This document shows positions 7,467 through 15,363 of a DNA stretch of 50,255 nucleotides, in pieces. Within the stretch, counting starts at the first letter, position 1. Each line of letters opens with the position of its first letter. Location: assembly GCF_024704835.1 (NCBI RefSeq), contig NZ_JAMXBE010000009.1, positions 1-50,255 of the forward strand, in the 5' to 3' direction. The notes beneath the pieces are model-generated. The model saw only the letters and a program-made list of their open reading frames with translations. It was not told the origin of the DNA and ran no database searches. The position numbers and the translations under genes are program-made. The DNA comes from Parapedobacter tibetensis (GTDB lineage Bacteria; Bacteroidota; Bacteroidia; Sphingobacteriales; Sphingobacteriaceae).

Positions 7467-8537
7467 ATGGAAAAGAACGTTACGAAAAAATTAATCAGGA
7501 AATACCTTAATGGCGATTGTACGGCCGACGAGCAGCGCCTTGTCGAATCCTGGTATCTATACGTTGCATCTACCGCGCCTAAACACAAAGGAAATCAGGA
7601 TAGCAAAGACGAAGCGAAAGCTGAAATCTGGCAATTGCTACTCGAAAAAACAGCACGCAAAGACCGGAAAGGCCGATATCTGCTTAGGATTGCGGCTTCA
7701 ATCGCTATTGCGTTGTCCATTGCCAGCTACGTTTATCTCGTGACTCAATCCGATCGCACAGGACAGACCTTGACGGCACATGCCATCCTGCCGGGGAGCA
7801 AGAAAGCCATGCTCATACTGGATGATGGCAGCCAGCTACCGTTAGACAGCACAGCCAGGAACCAGCAACATCCCTTGGGCGAGGAAGGGCAGTATCATAT
7901 CGCTACGCCAAAGGGTGGCGAATACGACGTGATGCTCGCCGATGGAACAAGGGTATGGCTAAATGCGGAATCTAGCTTATCGCTCACACCCACGTTCAAC
8001 AAAAACGACCGCCATGTTGACTTAATGGGCGAGGCTTATTTTGAGGTGGCAAAAGACCCGGAAAAGCCTTTCATTGTAACCGTAAACGAGCTCGAAATCG
8101 AAGTGCTTGGCACGCATTTTAATGTGACGTCTTATCCGGAAGACCAGGAGGCGAAAACCACCTTAATAGAAGGGTCGATCAAAATCAGTAAGGGTGGCAA
8201 TGAAAAAGTCCTGAGCCCCGGCCAGCAGGCCATCGTGCAGGATATCTCAAAAGACATACAGATAAACAATACGGTAGACCCCGGAAAAGTAACTGCTTGG
8301 AAAGATGGATTTTTCGAATTCAAAAATGACGCAATCGATGAAATTCTTGCTCCGATAGCCAGGTGGTACCAAGTGGAAATCGTATACGTATCCGGCAAAC
8401 CCAGCAAACGGCTTACCGGTAAAATACCCCGATCCAACCATTTTGAAGAGGTACTGAATATCTTGAAATATGCAGGAGTAGCCTATGAGTTGAAAGGGAA
8501 AGAACTGCTTATCTATCCACAGGACCAACATAACTAA
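7467..8537 (+). CDS. FecR-type transmembrane anti-sigma factor
   Basis: The 356-residue product has a short cytoplasmic N-terminal part that should bind the sigma factor, one membrane helix at about 72-92, and a periplasmic FecR domain (GGEYDVMLADGTRVWLNAES, then FEVAKDPEKPFIVTV). The C-terminal region (about 270-345) carries the DUF4974 pattern common in Bacteroidota FecR proteins. It relays the state of the downstream STN-bearing SusC across the inner membrane to the ECF factor. The gene order sigma-fecR-susC-susD is the classic trans-envelope signalling arrangement. ATG 7467 is the only sensible start. Confidence 0.92.
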   Translation: MEKNVTKKLIRKYLNGDCTADEQRLVESWYLYVASTAPKHKGNQDSKDEAKAEIWQLLLEKTARKDRKGRYLLRIAASIAIALSIASYVYLVTQSDRTGQTLTAHAILPGSKKAMLILDDGSQLPLDSTARNQQHPLGEEGQYHIATPKGGEYDVMLADGTRVWLNAESSLSLTPTFNKNDRHVDLMGEAYFEVAKDPEKPFIVTVNELEIEVLGTHFNVTSYPEDQEAKTTLIEGSIKISKGGNEKVLSPGQQAIVQDISKDIQINNTVDPGKVTAWKDGFFEFKNDAIDEILAPIARWYQVEIVYVSGKPSKRLTGKIPRSNHFEEVLNILKYAGVAYELKGKELLIYPQDQHN

Positions 8538-8582
8538 CGAATGCCCATGTAGCAATATAACGGATATATAAAAAACTAAAAA

Positions 8583-8646
8583 CCGGGAAGTGTTCGCTCC
8601 ACTTGCCCGGCTAAAATCAGGTTAACCCAGACCAACTAAGGTCTGG
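8583..8646 (+). promoter_or_regulatory. Two tandem hairpins in the susC leader
   Basis: Hairpin 1 (8583-8610) pairs CCGGGAAGTG with CACTTGCCCGG with a one-base bulge. Hairpin 2 (8627-8646) pairs CCAGACC with GGTCTGG around a 6-base loop and is followed by a short T-containing stretch. They lie in the 153-base gap before susC. They could be an attenuator or terminator, or a 5' end that stabilises the susC mRNA. Confidence 0.5.
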
Positions 8647-8690
8647 AAGTTTTAATGGATAAATTTTATTAACCCAATCACAACAAATGT

Positions 8691-11600
8691 ATGAAAATTA
8701 ATACGTTCTATGCAAGAACGCCCTATGGCGTGCCACTATTGCCACCCAAACTACTCTTAATCATGAAATTGACTACCCTATTGCTGATTGTATGTTTTGT
8801 GCAAGTAAGTGCAAGTGTATATAGCCAGCGTATAAATCTGAACCAGAAGGATGTAGGGGTCGAAGAAGTACTGAAGTCGATAGAAAATCAGACGGACTTT
8901 CACTTCGTATACGATGGCGAAGAAATCGTCGAGATGGGGAAACTGACTGTCAATATGCGAAATGCTTCCATCAAAAAGGTGCTGGACGATTTATTTGGAG
9001 ACAAACCGTTTTCCTACAAGATTTTCCAACAAACCATCGTCATCAGAAAGCTGGACAAACAAGCCTCCAAGACCAACCAACAGCAGGACGTCATCACGGG
9101 CGAAGTACGTGACGAAAACGGCAATCCATTGCCCGGGGTGAATGTGTCTGTGAAAGGTAGGAATACCACCACAGTAACCGGCCAAGATGGGCGGTTCAAG
9201 TTGACCATAACCGGGGGGCCGCTACCCTTACAGTTTTCTTTTTTGGGTTTAAAAACACAGGAGTTGCTGTCTTCAACTACCTTCATGCGGATCCAAATGG
9301 TTCAAGACCTTGGCAATTTGGATGAAGTAGTTGTCATCGGATATGGCACGACTACCCAACGGCTTAATACGGGATCAGTCGCCAGCATCACCGGCACCGA
9401 CATTGCCAACCAACCGATCGTTAATCCGTTGGCAGCACTTCAAGGACGGGTCTCCGGCTTGATGATCTCATCGATGAGTGGGATGCCGGGAGCTTCCTTC
9501 AATGTGCAATTGCGTGGTGAGAACTCGATAAAATCCGGAAACAATCCGTTGTTTATCATTGATGGGGTCCCGTTTTCCGATGAACCCTTGAACCAGTTTA
9601 ACGGAGCCAGTGGCAGACAAAACCCACTAAACAGTATCAATCCCGCCGATATCGAACGGATAGATGTGCTCAAAGACGCAGATGCCACCGCCATCTACGG
9701 TTCACGCGGTGCCAACGGTGTAATCCTGATCACCACGAAAAAAGGCACACCGGGCAAAATGACTGTTGATTTCAACCTCTACTCCGGATGGACCAAGGCG
9801 GCAGATGCGTTGGATATGCTCAGCACCGACCAATACTTGGAACTTCGCCGGGAAGCCTTTGCCAATGATGGCGCTGAGCCGACCGAAAATAACGCGCCCG
9901 ATCTGCTGCTGTGGGACCAACAGGCCAGCACGGATTGGCAAAAGGAACTCATGGGGCATTCCGCTCCGATGACGCAGGCGCAGCTATCTTTCTCGGGAGG
10001 AAATGAACGTACACGTTTTCTCATCAGCGGCAATTACCTGAACCAAGGTAATGTGATGCCGGGTAGCCTGACGTACCAGCGAGGCTCTTCGCACCTCAAT
10101 ATCAACCACCGTTCAGAAGATGGTAAATTTACCATCAATGCATCTGTAAACTATGCTGCTGACCATAATAATTCCATCACGACCGATCTGTCGCAATATT
10201 ATAACCAAGTACCCAATTATCCCATCTATACGGAGAGCGGGGAGCTCTATTGGTTTGGCACATCCATGCAAAACCCTTTTGCATTTGAGCATCGCTCAAG
10301 CAACTCCAAAACCAGCAACTTGATAAGTAATGCGGTGCTGGAATATGAACTATTCCGCAATCTTGACATCAAGACTAGCCTTGGGTACACCAAGCGGGGG
10401 ATGGATCAAATAGAGACCTTACCTAAGCCGTCATTTAACCCAGTAACATACCCAGGTAGCTCGGGATCCTATGGTTTTTCGGACATGCAGTCATACATTG
10501 TAGAACCACAGCTGAATTACCTCGTAAACGTCAACCGGAGCACATTCAAATTTTTGCTGGGCGGCACATGGCAGCAAAGTGTCAATGAAGGGCATTATTT
10601 ATATGGCACATCGTATGCCAGTGATGCGCAGCTGGACAACATGCAGGCTGCAGGTAGTTTGATAGTAAGGAATTTCAACGCCTCAGATTACCGATATCAA
10701 GCGATCTTTGGCAGGATAAACTACAACTTAGCCGATAAATATTTGGCCAACATCAATTTGCGGAGGGACGGATCCTCACGTTTCGGCCCGGGAAGACGCT
10801 ATGGCAACTTTGGATCACTGGGCCTTGCTTGGGTATTTTCAAGTGAAGACTTTGCTACTGACCACCTGCCATTCCTCAGCTTTGGAAAATTGCGGACAAG
10901 CTATGGCATCACGGGCAATGATCAGATCGGGAACTATCAATATTTGGATACGTGGAGTTCGGGATTTGCCTACCAAGGAATCAGTGGGCAATATCCAGCG
11001 CGGGTGTACAACCCAGACTATGGATGGGAAGAAAACAGAAAATTTGAAGCCGCTTTAGAACTGGGCTTTTTCAATGACCGTTTGCTTGTCAACACCGGAT
11101 ATTACAACAACCGATCAGACAACCAATTGGTGGGGGTAAGCCTTGCCCCGCAAACCGGATTTACCTCATATATTGCCAACCAGCCTGCGTTGGTAGAAAA
11201 CTCCGGCTGGGAGTTTGACATCAACTCCACCAATTTTTCGAAAGGCCACTTCAGTTGGTCGTCGGGACTTAACCTCACCATCCCCAGAAACGTCCTGTTG
11301 GAATTTCCAAACCTCGAAAGCTCGCCGGATGCAAACAGCTACACGGTTGGAGAATCCATCCGTATTGTAAAGGGCTTCGATTTTACTGGGGTAGATCCCC
11401 AAACGGGGATTGGCCAATATCGGGATGTGGATGGCAATGGTTCGTTATCCGCACCGGGCGATTACATCACCCTGGGGAACCTGATGCCTAATTTCTACGG
11501 TGGTTTGAGCAACGACCTCCGCTACAAGAATATTTCCCTAAACTTCCTGTTTCAATTTGTCAAACAAGAAGGCCCTTACCTCAACTATGGGCCGCAGGCT

Positions 11601-12020
11601 TTTCCATACGGTGCCCTAACCAATGTGGATGTGAGCGCGCTGGACAGGTGGCGGGCTCCCGGGGATATCACGGATATACCGCGGGCAACAGCCCTTTCAA
11701 GCAGTGATGCTTATGGGAATTTCAGAGATTATTACCGGTATTCAAGTGCTGTATGGGGAGATGCTTCCTATGTACGCCTGAAAAACCTTTCGCTGAGATA
11801 CGACATCTCGTCCTTGGTGAGGCAATTGAACATCAAGCAATTGAGCATTTATTTCCAGGGTCAGAATCTACTGACGTTTACGAAATACCGTGGGTTGGAT
11901 CCCGAAACACCGCGTTTTGATCGCAGCATCGTATCCCAAGTAAATCCTTTTGGTGCGGTACGTTCGGCGGCCCTGCCTACCTTGCGGACGTACACATTTG
12001 GCCTTCAGCTCGCTTTATAA
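8691..12020 (+). CDS. SusC/RagA-family TonB-linked outer-membrane transporter with STN signalling domain
   Basis: This 1109-residue outer-membrane receptor begins with a long signal region (hydrophobic LTTLLLIVCFVQVSASV near 27-43). It continues with an STN domain (about 50-115, VGVEEVLKSIENQTDFHFVYDG), a carboxypeptidase-regulatory-like domain (about 135-205, GEVRDENGNPLPGVNVSVKG), the TonB plug (about 210-335, with the SusC signature NPLFIIDGVPF and a DADATAIYGSRGANGVI motif) and the beta-barrel to the C-terminus. It imports a ligand with its SusD partner, energised by TonB. The STN domain marks it as a transducer that signals to the FecR protein encoded upstream. The substrate cannot be read from sequence. 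The rhamnosidase gene that follows on the opposite strand is suggestive only. Confidence 0.95.
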   Translation: MKINTFYARTPYGVPLLPPKLLLIMKLTTLLLIVCFVQVSASVYSQRINLNQKDVGVEEVLKSIENQTDFHFVYDGEEIVEMGKLTVNMRNASIKKVLDDLFGDKPFSYKIFQQTIVIRKLDKQASKTNQQQDVITGEVRDENGNPLPGVNVSVKGRNTTTVTGQDGRFKLTITGGPLPLQFSFLGLKTQELLSSTTFMRIQMVQDLGNLDEVVVIGYGTTTQRLNTGSVASITGTDIANQPIVNPLAALQGRVSGLMISSMSGMPGASFNVQLRGENSIKSGNNPLFIIDGVPFSDEPLNQFNGASGRQNPLNSINPADIERIDVLKDADATAIYGSRGANGVILITTKKGTPGKMTVDFNLYSGWTKAADALDMLSTDQYLELRREAFANDGAEPTENNAPDLLLWDQQASTDWQKELMGHSAPMTQAQLSFSGGNERTRFLISGNYLNQGNVMPGSLTYQRGSSHLNINHRSEDGKFTINASVNYAADHNNSITTDLSQYYNQVPNYPIYTESGELYWFGTSMQNPFAFEHRSSNSKTSNLISNAVLEYELFRNLDIKTSLGYTKRGMDQIETLPKPSFNPVTYPGSSGSYGFSDMQSYIVEPQLNYLVNVNRSTFKFLLGGTWQQSVNEGHYLYGTSYASDAQLDNMQAAGSLIVRNFNASDYRYQAIFGRINYNLADKYLANINLRRDGSSRFGPGRRYGNFGSLGLAWVFSSEDFATDHLPFLSFGKLRTSYGITGNDQIGNYQYLDTWSSGFAYQGISGQYPARVYNPDYGWEENRKFEAALELGFFNDRLLVNTGYYNNRSDNQLVGVSLAPQTGFTSYIANQPALVENSGWEFDINSTNFSKGHFSWSSGLNLTIPRNVLLEFPNLESSPDANSYTVGESIRIVKGFDFTGVDPQTGIGQYRDVDGNGSLSAPGDYITLGNLMPNFYGGLSNDLRYKNISLNFLFQFVKQEGPYLNYGPQAFPYGALTNVDVSALDRWRAPGDITDIPRATALSSSDAYGNFRDYYRYSSAVWGDASYVRLKNLSLRYDISSLVRQLNIKQLSIYFQGQNLLTFTKYRGLDPETPRFDRSIVSQVNPFGAVRSAALPTLRTYTFGLQLAL

Positions 12021-12055
12021 TATAAGTTGGTGATAATAATTAACACTTAGCAGTT

Positions 12056-13423
12056 ATGAAAAAAATTAATATATATATTGTCCTATTCATCGGAATTGTT
12101 TCCCTAAATTCCTGTAGTAGTTTTCTGGATGTTCCTCCACCGAAAGACCAATTGGCGGCAGAGGTTGCATTCGCGGATGACCAAGTGGCCACGGCTACCG
12201 TACTGGGCATGTACAGCCAGATGAACGCTTACAACAATCAGTTCGCAAACGGGCTGCTGTCTTTCCTGACGGCCATGAGTGCCGATGAATTCTATTATGC
12301 GTTTAACTTCTACGATGACTTCAAGGATAACAACCTGAGCCCAAATACATCGTTTTTGGATCGGTTCTGGAGCCAGCCCTATGCTTATATAAATCATGCA
12401 AACAAAATCATCGAGGGCTTGCAAGCCTCAAACGGCGTGACCGAAAATGTGAAAAACCAGTTGCTCGGTGAAGCTCATTTTATACGGGCGTTCTGTTATT
12501 TCTACCTCGTCAACCTATTCGATGGTGTACCCATAGTCGTTGACACGGACTACCAAAAAAACACCTTGCTACCTCGCTCACCATCCGACGAAGTCAACCA
12601 ATTTATCATCGACGAATTGGTATTGGCTGAACAGCTGCTGGATGATGCCTATACGGGGCAAGAGCGTGTTCGCCCAAATAAAAAGGCGGCTTCGACCATG
12701 CTGGCCAGGGCCTACTTATACCAAGAGCAATGGGTCGAAGCGGAAGCGGAAGCCACCAAGGTTATCCAAGATAGCCGGTATATCATCCTCGATAGTTTGC
12801 ATCATGTATTCCTGATAGACAGCAAAGAAGCAATCTGGCAACTGCAAACGGCCAATACCTCCACCGTAGGGGTAAATACCTGGGAAGGATTTAACATCGT
12901 TCCCTTTAACCCGGGCACCCGGAGCAATTATAACGTCTATGAAGAGGCCTTGGACAGCTATGAAGCCGGAGACCAAAGAAAGGAAGATTGCTTGACAACC
13001 TATGAGCTGAATGCAGAAACGTTCTATTATCCCTATAAATATAAACGGCGGACCGCCAGTCCTGTAGTAGAATACAGCATGGTTTTGCGTTTTGCCGAAG
13101 TGTATCTGATCCGGGCAGAGGCCCGAGCACAACAAAACGACCTTGGAAATGCGATAGCGGATCTGAATGTACTGCGCCGACGTGCCGATGTCGAAGAATT
13201 GCCGCTCAATCTTGACCAAGCAAGTGTGTTGGCCGCGGTGGAACAGGAACGAAGGATAGAGCTGCTTGGTGAGTGGGGGCACCGCTGGTTTGACTTGAAA
13301 CGGACAGGACGGGCCGTGGATGTATTGTCTCCAATCAAAACAGGGTTTACCGCATCAGACCTCCTGTTTCCTATTCCATTAGCAGCCATATTGACGAATC
13401 CTAATCTTACTCAGAATGATTGA
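12056..13423 (+). CDS. SusD/RagB-family surface lipoprotein
   Basis: The 455-residue partner of the preceding SusC-type receptor has a lipoprotein signal with lipobox LNSC close to the N-terminus (MKKINIYIVLFIGIVSLNSC), so it is anchored at the cell surface. The helical TPR-like SusD core is visible: FIRAFCYFYLVNLFDGVPIV, then RAYLYQEQWVEAEAEATKVI, and the C-terminal ERRIELLGEWGHRWFDLKRTG block. It caps the SusC barrel and delivers ligand. It starts 35 bases after susC and its last 8 bases overlap the tlpA gene, so the three genes are one transcript. Confidence 0.95.
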   Translation: MKKINIYIVLFIGIVSLNSCSSFLDVPPPKDQLAAEVAFADDQVATATVLGMYSQMNAYNNQFANGLLSFLTAMSADEFYYAFNFYDDFKDNNLSPNTSFLDRFWSQPYAYINHANKIIEGLQASNGVTENVKNQLLGEAHFIRAFCYFYLVNLFDGVPIVVDTDYQKNTLLPRSPSDEVNQFIIDELVLAEQLLDDAYTGQERVRPNKKAASTMLARAYLYQEQWVEAEAEATKVIQDSRYIILDSLHHVFLIDSKEAIWQLQTANTSTVGVNTWEGFNIVPFNPGTRSNYNVYEEALDSYEAGDQRKEDCLTTYELNAETFYYPYKYKRRTASPVVEYSMVLRFAEVYLIRAEARAQQNDLGNAIADLNVLRRRADVEELPLNLDQASVLAAVEQERRIELLGEWGHRWFDLKRTGRAVDVLSPIKTGFTASDLLFPIPLAAILTNPNLTQND

Positions 13424-15347
13424 CATATTGAAATCTTATTTGAAGGCTATATTATCCGTACTATTGGTTATAGCGGGCTTCACGGTATACGCCAAACAGC
13501 AGGGCGGAATCCGCATAACACCCGAAAGACCGGAACGCAACGAGAAAATAACCATCACCTATGACCCCCGTGCAATGGGAGCCAAAATACCAGACACGGC
13601 TACATCGGTGATGCTAAAATTTACCTATTCCAACCTGTACGAGCTGCCTTATGAACTACCCTTGGAAAAAGTAGGGCAGGTTTGGCAAAAAACCGTCACA
13701 CTACTTCACTATGCAACGTTTGCGACCTTTGTAGTAAAAAGCGGCGATATTACTGAGCAACCAGCAGATCAGGCCCACTATGAAATCTATGTCTACCAAG
13801 ATGGCAAACCGGTAGAAAATACCTTCCTATACCGGGGTTACAGCCTCACTGCGCAAATGGGTAAATCGGAGTCGTTGCCGGCTCAACAGTCGCTCATGTT
13901 CAAAAAGGAGCTGGAGCACTATCCGGATAACTATGAAGCCAAAGTCAGGTTGCTAAACTATCAGCTGCAACATGGACCCCAAGAAAAACGTGACGACGTC
14001 TTGCGGGAGGCCCATCGCGTCATCGATGAAAAATTCCATTCGAACCCAACATTCATGGGCAATGTAAACAAGGTGACGATGGGCTACCTCATCATCGGTG
14101 AGCAGCATAGGCTAGACTCGATAAAAAATGTGATACTGGAAGAATATCCCCATTCGGCCATTGCCAAGGGTTACCTGGCTTCGCAGATTGCCGAGGAGCA
14201 GGATCCCGAAAAACAGTTGGCCATGCTGGAGGAATCCCTGAAGGACAAAACAGCCGCCAACAGCGAAGGCTATTCCCAAATCCACCGGATGCTTTTTGAG
14301 CATTATGCAGCAAACAAGAACTCCACCAAGGCCCTTGAATTTGCGTCGCTGGTAGTCGCTGCCGACACCTCCCCCTATCATCCGAGGACCTTGGTGACCG
14401 TGGCACAGCAGTTGGCCGATCATGCGTTCGGGCTTGATACGGCGTTGGTTTATGCAACGCAGGCATATGCCCAAGCAGCGGAATACCCTTTAGGTATCAT
14501 ACGGTATTTTCCAGAAACCGGATATATTCCTTCACATGTACCAGATAAAGCGGAGAAAATACAATCAACAAAAGGGGACATCAAAGCATTGATCGGCGAT
14601 ATATTGTATCAAATGGACCGGAAGAAAGCAGCGGCTGAAGCCATGGAAGAAGCAGCGCGATGGGCTACATCAAAAAACACGATACTCGATATCGCGGCAT
14701 ATTACCGGAAGACGGCATCGTTTGACAAAGCCTTCGATCTGTATACCAAAAGTTATGTGGAGTCTCCCATGGATGATACGATAAAAAGCACATTGAAGGC
14801 GGTCTATCTAGAAAAGAACGGATCTATCGAAGGGTACCAAGCTTATCTTGAACAGCTGGATCAGCAGTGGCAAACTAAAATGAAGGACGAACTACGCCCG
14901 CTCATGATCGATAAAACCCTACCTGCATTGGATAAAATCACCGACTTGGAGGGAAATCCAGTAAATTTTGCCGACTTAAAAGGAAAGGTGTTGGTCATTG
15001 ATCTATGGGCCACTTGGTGCGTGCCGTGCCTACAGTCTTTTCCTTATCTGCAACGGGTGTATGATCAATACAGGGATAATGAAGCGGTCGTATTTATGGT
15101 CTTGAATACCGGTGCAAGGAATACATTGGATGACGCCAGAAAATGGAAAAACCAAGCAACTTATGATTTTCCTATTTACTATAATGCCGACCCCGATATG
15201 GCGGGAAAACTCGGTGTAAGCATGATTCCTGCTACCTTTGTCATTGACAGGGACCTCAAGATTCGTTTCCATAGCGAAGGGTTTGAAGGGGAAGCCCTTG
15301 AACCCAAACTGAAACTCATGCTGGAAATGGTGTTGTCGGCGAATTAA
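13416..15347 (+). CDS. TlpA-like thioredoxin-domain protein with large N-terminal region
   Basis: The 643-residue exported protein has a signal peptide (about 1-26), a beta-rich N-terminal region (about 28-140), a long helical TPR-like region (about 140-490), and a C-terminal thioredoxin domain with active site WCVPC (Trp534, Cys535, Cys538) and the cis-proline segment MIPATFV. It should act in the periplasm as a thiol reductant or disulfide exchanger. Its start overlaps the end of susD by 8 bases, so it belongs to the SusCD unit. TlpA-type proteins often follow SusCD pairs in Sphingobacteriaceae (from memory). The client protein is unknown. Confidence 0.88.
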   Translation: MIDILKSYLKAILSVLLVIAGFTVYAKQQGGIRITPERPERNEKITITYDPRAMGAKIPDTATSVMLKFTYSNLYELPYELPLEKVGQVWQKTVTLLHYATFATFVVKSGDITEQPADQAHYEIYVYQDGKPVENTFLYRGYSLTAQMGKSESLPAQQSLMFKKELEHYPDNYEAKVRLLNYQLQHGPQEKRDDVLREAHRVIDEKFHSNPTFMGNVNKVTMGYLIIGEQHRLDSIKNVILEEYPHSAIAKGYLASQIAEEQDPEKQLAMLEESLKDKTAANSEGYSQIHRMLFEHYAANKNSTKALEFASLVVAADTSPYHPRTLVTVAQQLADHAFGLDTALVYATQAYAQAAEYPLGIIRYFPETGYIPSHVPDKAEKIQSTKGDIKALIGDILYQMDRKKAAAEAMEEAARWATSKNTILDIAAYYRKTASFDKAFDLYTKSYVESPMDDTIKSTLKAVYLEKNGSIEGYQAYLEQLDQQWQTKMKDELRPLMIDKTLPALDKITDLEGNPVNFADLKGKVLVIDLWATWCVPCLQSFPYLQRVYDQYRDNEAVVFMVLNTGARNTLDDARKWKNQATYDFPIYYNADPDMAGKLGVSMIPATFVIDRDLKIRFHSEGFEGEALEPKLKLMLEMVLSAN

Positions 15348-15363
15348 CTGCTAGCACATCTTT

